Below, piece after piece: positions 8,073-15,297 of a DNA stretch of 25,024 nucleotides. The stretch spans positions 1-25,024 of the forward strand of contig JAHHRP010000010.1 of the NCBI GenBank assembly GCA_020025735.1, given 5' to 3'. The notes beneath the pieces are model-generated. The model saw only the letters and a list, made by a program, of their open reading frames with translations. It ran no database searches and had not been told where the DNA came from. A program made the position numbers and the translations under genes. How positions within the stretch are numbered: the first letter of the stretch is position 1; each line of letters opens with the position of its first letter. The stretch comes from Evtepia sp. (GTDB taxonomy: Bacteria > Bacillota > Clostridia > Oscillospirales > Oscillospiraceae).

Positions 8073-8513
8073 ATGGCAAAAGCGCCGAACTATTATATTG
8101 TAGAGGCAGATGCCTGGCCGGAGATTTTTCGCAAGGTGGTAGATGCGCGATACTTGCTGGACACTGGCGAAGCAGAAACAGTCAACCAAGCGGTCCAAAT
8201 GGCTGGCATCAGCCGGAGTGCATTTTATAAGTATAAGGATGCGGTCCGTCCCTTTCAGGATATGCTCCACGGGCGGATTGTCACGTTCCAGATTATGCTT
8301 AAGGATGAGCCGGGAATTCTCTCCCATGTGCTGAATCTTTTTGCAGCATCTGGAGCGAATATTCTGACCATTAACCAGGGAATTCCCGTCAATGGCTGTG
8401 CTGTAGTGACGGTAAATGCGGAGACCTCAGGGATTCATGAGAGTTTGCAGGAACTGCTTGCCCGGCTGAATGGCGCGCAGGGTGTGCTTCGCAGTGAGAT
8501 TCTGGCTGGCTGA
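8073..8513 (+). CDS. Stand-alone ACT-domain protein (PheB/UPF0735 family)
   Basis: A 146-residue protein matching the UPF0735/PheB family in length and layout. The N-terminal part is a short helical region with a helix-turn-helix look (AVQMAGISRSAFYKYKDAV, residues about 46-64). The C-terminal ACT domain (about 73-145) begins VTFQIMLKDEPGILSHVLN, the strand-helix that usually binds an amino acid at its DEPG turn. Such proteins are thought to be amino-acid sensors; the ligand is not established. ATG 8073 has GGAGG six bases upstream. The gene lies 49 bases before homoserine dehydrogenase in the same operon, so it may regulate that enzyme in trans (inference). Confidence 0.88.
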   Translation: MAKAPNYYIVEADAWPEIFRKVVDARYLLDTGEAETVNQAVQMAGISRSAFYKYKDAVRPFQDMLHGRIVTFQIMLKDEPGILSHVLNLFAASGANILTINQGIPVNGCAVVTVNAETSGIHESLQELLARLNGAQGVLRSEILAG

Positions 8514-8562
8514 TGGTGGAGGAGCTTGTTGTCAATCGAACAAAAAAGGATGGAAATGTATT

Positions 8563-9753
8563 ATGGTAAAGGTAGCAATTTTGGGCTTTGGCGTTGTCGG
8601 CTCTGGTGTGGCAGAGGTTCTCACTGGCCAGGGGGACGGACTGCATAAAAAAGCTGACGAGCTCATTGAATTAAAATATATTCTGGATGTACGACAGTTC
8701 CCTGACAGCCCGTTTGCTGGCTGCTTTGTCCAGGACTTTTCGGTGATCGAGAACGACCCGGAAGTAGATGTGGTGGTAGAGACCATCGGCGGTGTGGGTG
8801 CTGCGTTGGACTTCACAGAACGGGCTTTGCAAGCGGGCAAGAGTGTGGTGACTTCCAACAAGGAGTTGGTGGCCACCCATGGTCCTCGTCTGCTGGCCAT
8901 GGCTGCGGAGCATCAAGTGGTTTATCTCTTTGAAGCGAGTGTGGGTGGTGGAATCCCCATTCTGCGGCCTCTGAGCGACTGTATGGCAGCCAATGATATT
9001 TTGGAGATTTGTGGCATCCTCAATGGCACTGCCAACTATATTTTTACCCGCATGGTTCAGGATGGGATTCCTTTTGCGCAGGCATTGAAGGGGGCGCAGG
9101 CCAACGGCTATGCCGAGCAGAACCCTACCGCCGACGTGGAAGGGCATGACACCTGCCGCAAGCTGTGTATTCTCTCCTCGATTGCCTTTGGCTGGCATTT
9201 GCAGCCGCAGCAGGTACCGACAAAAGGGATCACACAAATCACCCTAGAAGATGCGGCTTATGCGGCAGCCTGTGGCCGACGGATCAAGCTTCTCGGTCGT
9301 GCCATTGCCGAAGAGGATGGCAGGATCTGTGCTTATGTGGAACCTCATTTTGTGAGCCTGGAAAATCCATTGGCTGGGGTGGAGGATGTTTTTAATGCCA
9401 TTACCGTCAAAGGGACGGCCACCGGAGATGTCATGTTTTACGGGCGCGGTGCGGGGAAGCTTCCCACTGCCAGTGCTGTGGTGGCAGATGTGATTGCAGC
9501 GGCTCGGCAGTTGGAACGGGCGAGTTACCGGCCCTGGCAGCCCAACCGGCCAGAGTGTATTGTCTCCCCAGAGGAGCTTGCCACCCAGTGGTATGTTCGT
9601 CTGGCCCAGGGTGAACTGACAGGTGAGCGGCTGACCATTGATCAGGGCCAGAAAGGGGAGAGCGGCTGGCTTACCCCTGCTATGACCAAGCCTGCGTTGG
9701 AGAAGGCGCTGGCTGGGAAGGATGTATTGGCGGTCATTCGGGTGCTGGACTGA
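8563..9753 (+). CDS. hom: Homoserine dehydrogenase with a reduced C-terminal domain
   Basis: Catalyses NAD(P)H-dependent reduction of aspartate semialdehyde to homoserine, the branch point to threonine and methionine. The Rossmann motif GFGVVGSG is at the N-terminus; SNKELVA, FEASVGGGIP and GILNGTANY form the catalytic core, with TADVEGHDTCRKL carrying the conserved Asp/Lys region and GRGAGKLPTASAV near 300. The protein has 396 residues, shorter than the usual ACT-bearing form of about 430. After the catalytic part only a short, degenerate ACT-like stretch remains (WYVRLAQ ... VLAVIRVLD), lacking the DRPG-type effector turn. ATG 8563 has AAGGA 12 bases upstream. The 49-base link to the ACT gene upstream and aspartokinase downstream fits one operon; thrB and thrC are not in the window. 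Confidence 0.95.
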   Translation: MVKVAILGFGVVGSGVAEVLTGQGDGLHKKADELIELKYILDVRQFPDSPFAGCFVQDFSVIENDPEVDVVVETIGGVGAALDFTERALQAGKSVVTSNKELVATHGPRLLAMAAEHQVVYLFEASVGGGIPILRPLSDCMAANDILEICGILNGTANYIFTRMVQDGIPFAQALKGAQANGYAEQNPTADVEGHDTCRKLCILSSIAFGWHLQPQQVPTKGITQITLEDAAYAAACGRRIKLLGRAIAEEDGRICAYVEPHFVSLENPLAGVEDVFNAITVKGTATGDVMFYGRGAGKLPTASAVVADVIAAARQLERASYRPWQPNRPECIVSPEELATQWYVRLAQGELTGERLTIDQGQKGESGWLTPAMTKPALEKALAGKDVLAVIRVLD

Positions 9754-9829
9754 CCCTTTCCCTAGCAGAAACATAGGATAAAAGGCGCAAGAATATTGCA
9801 AAAAAACAATCTCGTTCCCCTCGGTGCGG

Positions 9830-9851
9830 CCAGGTCGCGCCGGGCGACTGG
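9830..9851 (+). promoter_or_regulatory. Small hairpin reaching the lysC ribosome site
   Basis: GTCGC (9834-9838) pairs with GCGAC (9844-9848) and is extended by CCA/TGG (9830-9832 with 9849-9851, one G bulged). The right arm takes the first two bases of the GGAGGT ribosome site (9850-9855). It could lower translation of aspartokinase relative to hom; this is inference. Confidence 0.35.
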
Positions 9852-9862
9852 AGGTATGTGAG

Positions 9863-11077
9863 ATGGGACTGATTCTACAAAAATTTGGCGGCAGTTCGGT
9901 GGCCAATGCCGAGCGTCTGCGCAATGTCGCTCAGATTATTGCGGAGACCTACCGCCAGGGCAACCAGGTGGTGGCGGTGCTATCTGCCCAGGGTGACACC
10001 ACGGATGAACTCATTGGGAAAGCGCAGGAGATTAACCCCAACGCCTCGCGGCGGGAGATGGATATGCTTCTGTCCACAGGGGAGCAGATTTCCTGTTCTC
10101 TGTGTGCCATGGCCATTGAGGCGCTGGGGCTTCCAGTGGTTTCTTTGACTGGCTGGCAGGCTGGCGTACAGACCAACAGCAGTTACAGCAGCGCACGCAT
10201 TAAGAAGATCCATGTTGAGCGAGTCCAGTCCGAGCTGGACCGGAATCATTCCATTGTCATCGTTACGGGCTTTCAAGGGATCAATAAATACGGTGATGTG
10301 ACGACGCTGGGGCGTGGCGGTTCTGACACCTCTGCTGTGGCGCTGGCAGCGGCCTTGAAGGCGGATCTGTGCCAGATCTACACGGATGTGGATGGGATCT
10401 ATACTGCCGATCCCCGTTACGTCAAAGGGGCTAAGAAGCTGGAAGAGATCACCTTTGATGAGATGCTGGAGCTGGCCAGCTTGGGCGCTCAGGTTCTGCA
10501 CAATCGATCGGTGGAGCTGGCAAAGAAGTATCAGGTGAATTTAGAAGTGTTGTCCAGCTTTGAAAGGAAGCCGGGCACGAAAGTCAAGGAGGTTGCGAAA
10601 CAGATGGAAAAGACCCAGATCAGCGGCATAGCCAAGGATAAGAATGTGGCCCGCCTGGCCCTGGTGGGGGTAGAGGATAAGCCTGGCATTGCCTATAAAG
10701 TGTTCTCTCTGCTGGGCCAGCAGAACATCAATGTGGATATCATCCTCCAGTCCATTGGCCGGAATGATACCCAAGATATCAGCTTCACTGTCCGCCGGAG
10801 CGATGTGGAGCAGGCGGTAGCTTTGCTGGAAGAACACAAGGGCAGTTTGGCCTTTGAACACATTGATATTGACAAGAATGTGGTAAAAGTTTCCATCGTT
10901 GGCGCAGGCATGGTAGACAACGCCGGTGTAGCAGCCAAAATGTTCGGGGCGTTGTATGACGCGGATATCAACATCCATATGATCTCCACAAGTGAGATTA
11001 AGGTATCCGTCCTGCTGGATGAGTCGGATGCCAACCAGGCAGTGCAGGCCATCCACGACAAATTCTTTGGGGAATAA
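9863..11077 (+). CDS. lysC: Aspartokinase (monofunctional, two C-terminal ACT domains)
   Basis: Phosphorylates aspartate in the first step of lysine, threonine and methionine synthesis. The 404-residue protein has the kinase signature KFGGSSV at residues 7-13, the GRGGSDTSAVALAA substrate/ATP region near 150 and YTDVDGIYTADPR near 173. Two ACT domains fill the last 140 residues; the first begins LVGVEDKPGIAYKVFS and the second VSIVGAGMVDNAGVAAKMF, as in feedback-controlled LysC. ATG 9863 follows GGAGGT by 7 bases. It is 109 bases after hom and no promoter was found in that gap, so it is probably the last gene of the operon. Which amino acid inhibits it cannot be told from sequence. A methionine-initiated beta subunit from an internal start, known for Bacillus LysC, is possible but not shown. 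Confidence 0.95.
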   Translation: MGLILQKFGGSSVANAERLRNVAQIIAETYRQGNQVVAVLSAQGDTTDELIGKAQEINPNASRREMDMLLSTGEQISCSLCAMAIEALGLPVVSLTGWQAGVQTNSSYSSARIKKIHVERVQSELDRNHSIVIVTGFQGINKYGDVTTLGRGGSDTSAVALAAALKADLCQIYTDVDGIYTADPRYVKGAKKLEEITFDEMLELASLGAQVLHNRSVELAKKYQVNLEVLSSFERKPGTKVKEVAKQMEKTQISGIAKDKNVARLALVGVEDKPGIAYKVFSLLGQQNINVDIILQSIGRNDTQDISFTVRRSDVEQAVALLEEHKGSLAFEHIDIDKNVVKVSIVGAGMVDNAGVAAKMFGALYDADINIHMISTSEIKVSVLLDESDANQAVQAIHDKFFGE

Positions 11078-11115
11078 GCGAAAACCAGTGCAGAGGAAAC
11101 GATCAGACAGGGAAG

Positions 11116-11142
11116 AGGGGCAGCAGAAGTCCCTTTGCCCCT
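11116..11142 (+). terminator. Weak hairpin after lysC
   Basis: AGGGGCA (11116-11122) pairs with TGCCCCT (11136-11142), followed only by GTTT. It is the best terminator candidate after lysC, but the U tract is poor, so some read-through into the etf region is possible. Confidence 0.3.
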
Positions 11143-11212
11143 GTTTGGGCGAAACGACCAAATTCGAGAGGGAACGAGGGAAAATTTTTTTCCGATGGGA
11201 TGCTTTCCCGGC

Positions 11213-11241
11213 TTGTAATTTGAAACATCCTTTGCTATAAT
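11213..11241 (+). promoter_or_regulatory. Promoter of the etfB-etfA-acd operon
   Basis: TTGTAA (11213-11218) and a perfect TATAAT (11236-11241) are 17 bases apart. The transcript would begin near 11248, leaving a leader of about 218 bases before etfB. Confidence 0.75.
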
Positions 11242-11247
11242 ACACAC

Positions 11248-11450
11248 CGTAAAGTCAGAGAAAGGGTGCCCGATTTGGCGCTTTTTCTATGTAAACTGTG
11301 AAACGTCTGCCACCGGAGGGAACTTCGGGTCGGCGTTTATCTGGCAGAGCCGCCTGGTGTATGCCGAGTCAGGTGCAAATGACGGAGGTCTGACCGCCCT
11401 GAGCCGGAGGCGCGCAGGACAGCGTTGCCAAAATAAAACAAATCAAAAAT
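11248..11450 (+). promoter_or_regulatory. Long structured leader of etfB, class unknown
   Basis: The leader has no convincing ORF and several complementary segments. A first hairpin (GTGCC/GGCGC flanked by GAAAG/CTTTTT) lies near the 5' end. AAACG (11301-11305) can pair with CGTTT (11334-11338), while CTGCCA (11307-11312), inside that loop, can pair with TGGCAG (11342-11347), an H-type pseudoknot. GTCAG (11368-11372) can pair with CTGAC (11390-11394), or TCAGG (11369-11373) with CCTGA (11398-11402), but not both. This looks like a cis-regulatory RNA. I compared it by eye with the cobalamin, glycine, ZTP, SAM, T-box and c-di-GMP consensus and saw no match. The region 11078-11212 before the promoter holds only the weak hairpin after lysC. 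Confidence 0.45.
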
Positions 11451-11465
11451 AGGGGGAAATCAGAA

Positions 11466-12272
11466 ATGAACATACTTGTTTGCATTAAACAAGTGCCGGA
11501 CACGACCATCATCAAAATTGATCCCGAGACCAACACCCTGATGCGTGAAGGCGTTCCTGCCATCGTCAGCCCCTTCGATGCCTATGCACTCGAAGCTGCT
11601 GCCCGTATCAAGGACAAGGACAAGGATACCAAGATCGTCGTCCTGTCCATGGGTCCCGAGCAGGCTCTGGCCGCTCTGAAGGAGTGCCTGTCTGTCGGCG
11701 GCGACAAGGCTTATCTGGTCTCCGACCGCGCTTGCGGCGGCTCCGATACCCTGGCCACTGGCTACATCCTGTCCCAGGCCAAGGAGAAGATTGAGGAGCT
11801 GGAGGGCATCAAGTTTGATATGCTGATGTTCGGTAAGCAGGCCATCGACGGCGATACTGCCCAGGTCGGCCCCCAGGTTGCTGAGGATTTGGGTATTCCT
11901 CAGGTTACTTATGCTTGGGAAGTTTGGCCCACCGAGGACGGCAAGGTGCGCGTGAAGAAGGAGCTGGAGGAAGGCTTCGAGATTCTGGAAGTTGGCTGCC
12001 CCTGCGCAGTTACCGTTACCAAGCCCGACTATGAGCCTCGCTTCCCCACCATCAAGTCCAAGATGGCTGCGAATAAGGCAAAGATTCCCGTCCTCAACGC
12101 TGCTGACTGCGGCCTGGATGTTGAGAGATCTGGCCTGAAGGGTTCTCCCACCAAGGTTAAGAAGAGCTTCACTCCTCCTCGTAAGGAAGGCGGCCTGAAG
12201 ATCAAGGAGGAGACTCCTGAAGAGTCCGCACAGAAGCTGTATGACCTGCTCAAGGACAAGGGCGTTATCTAA
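11466..12272 (+). CDS. etfB: Electron transfer flavoprotein beta subunit
   Basis: The small subunit of ETF, which with EtfA carries two-electron equivalents to and from acyl-CoA dehydrogenase in the cytoplasm. At 268 residues it is of normal length. Family marks include CIKQVPDT at residues 4-11, the AMP/FAD-site stretch GKQAIDGDTAQVGPQ near 120 and GLKGSPTKV near 226. In anaerobes with this layout ETF often bifurcates electrons from NADH to crotonyl-CoA and ferredoxin; that is inferred from context. ATG 11466 follows AGGGGG by about 9 bases. It is the first gene of the operon and ends 21 bases before etfA. Codons are narrowly chosen (CTG, AAG, GCT, CGT), unlike the neighbouring hom and lysC, which suggests very high expression. 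Confidence 0.96.
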   Translation: MNILVCIKQVPDTTIIKIDPETNTLMREGVPAIVSPFDAYALEAAARIKDKDKDTKIVVLSMGPEQALAALKECLSVGGDKAYLVSDRACGGSDTLATGYILSQAKEKIEELEGIKFDMLMFGKQAIDGDTAQVGPQVAEDLGIPQVTYAWEVWPTEDGKVRVKKELEEGFEILEVGCPCAVTVTKPDYEPRFPTIKSKMAANKAKIPVLNAADCGLDVERSGLKGSPTKVKKSFTPPRKEGGLKIKEETPEESAQKLYDLLKDKGVI

Positions 12273-12293
12273 TAGAGGGGAGGACGAAGAACA

Positions 12294-13313
12294 ATGTTAC
12301 AGACTAGCTATGAAGCAAAGACCAAGGACCTGTGGGTATTTATTGAGACCAAAGATGGCAAGGCTAAGAATGTCGGCTTGGAGCTGCTGAACCCCGGTCG
12401 TCGCCTGGCTGCAATCCAGGGCGGTAAGACTGTGGCTCTGGTGATTGGCCACAACTGTGACGAGGCAGTGAAGGAAGCAATCGCTCACGGCGCTGACAAG
12501 GTCCTGCTGGTTGACAACGAAGTTTACGCACACTACACCACCGACGCTTACACTGCTGCTATCGTGCACTGTGTTGAGGCTGACTGCCCCACCACCATTC
12601 TGATGGGCGCATCTCCCATGGGCCGTGACCTGGGTCCCCGTGTGGCTGGCCGTCTGAAGACCGGTCTGACCGCAGACTGCACCTCCCTGGACATCGACGA
12701 GAATTCCGGCAAGGTTGCTTGGACCCGTCCTGCATTCGGTGGTAACCTGATGGCTACCATTCTGTGCCCCTTCACCTTCCCCCAGATCGGCACCTGCCGT
12801 CCTGGCGTGAATAAGAAGCTGGAGCCTGACTATAACCGTACTGCTGATGTGGAGAAGATTGATTTTGTCTTCCCCGCAGATCAGATCCGCACCAAGCTCA
12901 TCGAGACCATCGCTGAGGAAGGTGAGAAGGTCGATCTGGAAGGCGCTGAGATCATCGTCTCCGGTGGCCGTGGTCTGGGTGGCCCCGAGGGCTTCGAGAC
13001 CACCATTAAGCCTCTGGCTGATGCCCTGGGCGGCGTTGTTGGTTCCTCCCGTGCTGCTGTTGACGCCGGCTGGATTCCCCACTCCCACCAGGTCGGTCAG
13101 ACCGGTAAGACCGTCGGCCCCAAGCTGTATGTGGCCTGCGGCATTTCCGGTGCCATCCAGCACTTGGCTGGCATGGGTTCCTCCGACTTCATCGTCTGCA
13201 TCAACAAGGACCCCGAGGCTCCTATCTTCGGTGTTGCTGACCTGGGTGTTATCGGCAACCTGTATGATGTCTGCCCCGCACTGACCAAGCTGGTCCTTGC
13301 AGACAAAGACTAA
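12294..13313 (+). CDS. etfA: Electron transfer flavoprotein alpha subunit
   Basis: The FAD-binding large subunit of ETF, partner of the preceding EtfB; 339 residues, normal length. The N-terminal domain has the ETF alpha/beta fold (GHNCDEAVKEA, ILMGASPMGRDLGPRVAGRL). The C-terminal FAD domain shows SGGRGLGGPEGF, the GSSRAAVDAGW stretch, QVGQTGKTVGPKLYVACGIS and INKDPEAPIF, all standard FAD contacts. A GGGGAGG site lies upstream of ATG 12294. It shares the narrow codon use of etfB. A strong hairpin follows the gene before the acyl-CoA dehydrogenase. No ferredoxin domain is fused at the N-terminus, unlike some clostridial EtfA proteins. Confidence 0.96.
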   Translation: MLQTSYEAKTKDLWVFIETKDGKAKNVGLELLNPGRRLAAIQGGKTVALVIGHNCDEAVKEAIAHGADKVLLVDNEVYAHYTTDAYTAAIVHCVEADCPTTILMGASPMGRDLGPRVAGRLKTGLTADCTSLDIDENSGKVAWTRPAFGGNLMATILCPFTFPQIGTCRPGVNKKLEPDYNRTADVEKIDFVFPADQIRTKLIETIAEEGEKVDLEGAEIIVSGGRGLGGPEGFETTIKPLADALGGVVGSSRAAVDAGWIPHSHQVGQTGKTVGPKLYVACGISGAIQHLAGMGSSDFIVCINKDPEAPIFGVADLGVIGNLYDVCPALTKLVLADKD

Positions 13314-13344
13314 TTCGTTAGTAAAAAAATTTAACATAGCTTGA

Positions 13345-13371
13345 AGTGCCCCCCTTTTTGGGGGGGCACTG
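13345..13371 (+). other. GC-rich intercistronic hairpin between etfA and acd
   Basis: AGTGCCCCCCC (13345-13355) and GGGGGGGCACT (13361-13371) form a perfect 11-bp stem with a TTTTT loop. No U tract follows it, so it is not a standard terminator. It could be an RNA-processing or 3'-end-protecting element that sets the ratio of ETF to dehydrogenase mRNA (inference). Confidence 0.6.
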
Positions 13372-13394
13372 ACCAAGCAGGAAAGGAAAAAATT

Positions 13395-14540
13395 ATGGAT
13401 TTCAAACTGAACGAGATGGAGCAGGAAATTCTCGACATGCTGCATGACTTCTGTCTGAAGGAAGTTAAGCCCATCGCTGGCGAGCTGGACGAGAAGGAAG
13501 AGTTCACCATGAATGCCCGCGAGAAGCTGGCTGAAATGGGTATGCTGGGTACCTACATCCCCGAGGAGTACGGCGGTGCTGGTCTGTCCTACCTGACCTA
13601 CATCCTCTGCTGCGAGGAGCTGGCTAAGTACTGCGCTTCCACTTCCATCATGTTCTCCGTGCACGGTTCTCTGTGCTCTTGGCCCATCCTGGAGTTCGGC
13701 ACCGAGGAGCAGAAGCAGAAGTACCTGGTTCCCCTGGCACAGGGCGAGAAGCTGGGCGCTATGGGTCTGACCGAGCCCGGCGCTGGTACCGATGCCAATG
13801 GCGTGCGCACCACTGCTGTCCTGAAGGGTGACAAGTACATCCTGAATGGCACCAAGATCTTCATCACCAATGGTTACTATGCTGACACCTATGTTGTCTT
13901 CGCTCGTACCAACCCTGACCTGAGCGTTGGCCACAAGGGCCTGTCCGCCTTCATCGTGGAGAAGGGCTTCAAGGGCTTCAGCTTCGGCACCAAGGAGAAG
14001 AAGATGGGTATCCGTGCTTCTGCTACCTATGAGCTGGTCTTCGATGACTGCGAGGTCCCCGCAGAGAACCTGCTGGGTAAGGAAGGCGAGGGCTTCAAGA
14101 TCGCTATGATGCTGCTGGACGGCGGCCGTATCGGTGTTGCTGCTCAGGCTCTGGGTATCGCTCAGGGCGCAATTGACGAGTGCATCCCCTACCTGAAGAA
14201 CCGTAAGCAGTTCGGCAAGCCTCTGTCTGCATTCCAGAACACTCAGTTCGAGCTGGCTGATATGCAGACCAAGGTCGATGCAGCTCGTCTGCTGATCTAT
14301 CGTTCTGCTATGGCTAAGCAGAACCACGAGCCTTACAGCCACCTGGCTGCTATGGGTAAGCTGTTCGCTGCTGATGTGGCTTCCGACGTGACCCGTCGTG
14401 TTGTCCAGCTGGTTGGCGGCTGTGGCTACACCCGTGAGTATCCCTTCGAGAGAATGATGCGTGATGCTAAGATCACTGAGATCTATGAGGGCACCACCGA
14501 AGTTCAGAAGATGGTCATTTCTGGCTGGATGCTGAAGTAA
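13395..14540 (+). CDS. Acyl-CoA dehydrogenase (butyryl-CoA dehydrogenase-like)
   Basis: A soluble flavoenzyme interconverting a short-chain acyl-CoA and its enoyl-CoA, with the adjacent ETF as electron partner; 381 residues, normal length. Motifs in order: MGLTEPGAGTDANG (FAD and substrate loop, near 123), LNGTKIFITNG, KMGIRASATYELVFDDCEVP, RKQFGKPLSAFQNTQFELADM and the C-terminal GGCGYTREYPFERMMRDAK. The catalytic glutamate is in EIYEGTTEVQ near the C-terminus. Context suggests crotonyl-CoA to butyryl-CoA in butyrate formation, but branched-chain or caffeyl-type acyl-CoA substrates are not excluded; thl, crt and hbd are not in the window. ATG 13395 follows AAAGGA; an upstream in-frame start at 13341 would translate through the hairpin and is unlikely. 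The order etfB-etfA-acd differs from the common bcd-first order. Confidence 0.94.
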   Translation: MDFKLNEMEQEILDMLHDFCLKEVKPIAGELDEKEEFTMNAREKLAEMGMLGTYIPEEYGGAGLSYLTYILCCEELAKYCASTSIMFSVHGSLCSWPILEFGTEEQKQKYLVPLAQGEKLGAMGLTEPGAGTDANGVRTTAVLKGDKYILNGTKIFITNGYYADTYVVFARTNPDLSVGHKGLSAFIVEKGFKGFSFGTKEKKMGIRASATYELVFDDCEVPAENLLGKEGEGFKIAMMLLDGGRIGVAAQALGIAQGAIDECIPYLKNRKQFGKPLSAFQNTQFELADMQTKVDAARLLIYRSAMAKQNHEPYSHLAAMGKLFAADVASDVTRRVVQLVGGCGYTREYPFERMMRDAKITEIYEGTTEVQKMVISGWMLK

Positions 14541-14569
14541 TTGAAGGGAATCCTTTGATTGATCCTATG

Positions 14570-14604
14570 GAAAGGGGCAGTGGCGAACCACTGCCCCTTT
14601 CTTA
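14570..14604 (+). terminator. Terminator of the etf-acd operon
   Basis: A perfect 14-bp stem pairs 14570-14583 with 14588-14601 (core GGGGCAGTGG/CCACTGCCCC) around a CGAA tetraloop. A short T-rich stretch (TTTCTT) ends the stem. The next gene starts only about 24 bases later, so partial read-through probably feeds it. Confidence 0.8.
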
Positions 14605-14624
14605 CTGACAAGGAGAGGAAGGAC

Positions 14625-15182
14625 ATGAAGATTGTCCCCACACGGTATTTGGGCCGTCCTGCCGATGGCACAGGGCGATTGCCCCAAGAGCTGGCTTGTT
14701 ATGATTTGTTGGACCGTTTGGAGATTCCCTATGATCGCGTGGATCATGATGCGGCAGATACCATTGAACTTTGCCTAGAGATTGAAGAATATCTGGGTGC
14801 GCCCATTTGCAAAAATCTGGTGTTGTGCAATCGGCAGAAGACGGCGTTTTATCTGCTGCTCATGGATGGGAAGAAGCCCTTCCGAACAAAGGAACTGTCC
14901 AAGCAGATTGGGTCCTCTCGTCTTTCTTTTGCGCCGCCGGAGGAGATGGCGCGTCTTTTGGGCGTGACACCTGGCTCGGCCACTATTTTGGCGCTTATGC
15001 ATGACCAGGCGCATCAGGTAACGCTGGTTTTGGATCGGTCTGTGGCGATGTGTGCCTATTTTGGTTGTCATCCCTGTATCAATACCTCTACGCTGCGTCT
15101 GTCTATGAAGGATGTGCGGGAGAAGTTTTTACCCCACTTGGGTGTAACACCCATCGTGGTAGACCTTCCGACAGAGGTTTGA
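14625..15182 (+). CDS. YbaK/ProX-type aminoacyl-tRNA editing protein
   Basis: A 185-residue soluble protein of the YbaK/prolyl-tRNA-associated editing family, which frees tRNA from a mischarged amino acid, most often alanine from tRNA-Pro (ProXp-ala/PrdX group). The family layout is visible: a leader with YDLLDRLEIPYDRVDHDAADTI, the strand CKNLVLCNRQKTAFYLLLMDG with its catalytic Lys before NLVL (residue about 66), then GSSRLSFAPPEEMARLLGVTPGSATILAL and a C-terminal GCHPCINTSTLRLSM stretch that forms the far wall of the pocket. ATG 14625 follows AAGGAGAGG. No promoter is seen between the preceding terminator and the start. The precise substrate is not proven by sequence. Confidence 0.88.
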   Translation: MKIVPTRYLGRPADGTGRLPQELACYDLLDRLEIPYDRVDHDAADTIELCLEIEEYLGAPICKNLVLCNRQKTAFYLLLMDGKKPFRTKELSKQIGSSRLSFAPPEEMARLLGVTPGSATILALMHDQAHQVTLVLDRSVAMCAYFGCHPCINTSTLRLSMKDVREKFLPHLGVTPIVVDLPTEV

Positions 15183-15206
15183 ATTGCTGTCGGCTCCTGG
15201 CAGGAG

Positions 15207-15254
15207 GACCCATGCCGCCGACTGTTTCGGCGGTGCGGGTCTTTCTGTTGTTTT
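15207..15254 (+). terminator. Probable terminator between the editing gene and the FAD oxidoreductase
   Basis: GACCC (15207-15211) pairs with GGGTC (15237-15241), and CCGCCGA (15215-15221) with TCGGCGG (15227-15233), separated by a 3x3 internal loop. A T-rich stretch (TTTCTGTTGTTTT) follows. No clear promoter follows it for the next gene. Confidence 0.6.
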
Positions 15255-15297
15255 GGCCCCAAGCTGTCCTGGCAGTGGACGGAGAGAGGAGAAAACC

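Noticed and set aside
8671..9237. 188-codon open frame antisense to hom
   Set aside because: No ribosome site or recognisable domain; homoserine dehydrogenase motifs on the other strand are unambiguous.
9754..9862. Separate promoter for lysC
   Set aside because: TTGCAA at 9796 has no -10 box at a suitable distance, so the operon reading was kept.
11248..11450. ZTP, glycine or cobalamin riboswitch
   Set aside because: Short matches such as CCGCCTGG and AGTCAGG occur, but the other conserved boxes of these classes are missing or out of order.
12297..14342. 681-codon open frame on the minus strand
   Set aside because: It is antisense to etfA and the acyl-CoA dehydrogenase, has low-complexity Leu/Gln/Gly-rich translation without any domain, and arises from their biased codon use.
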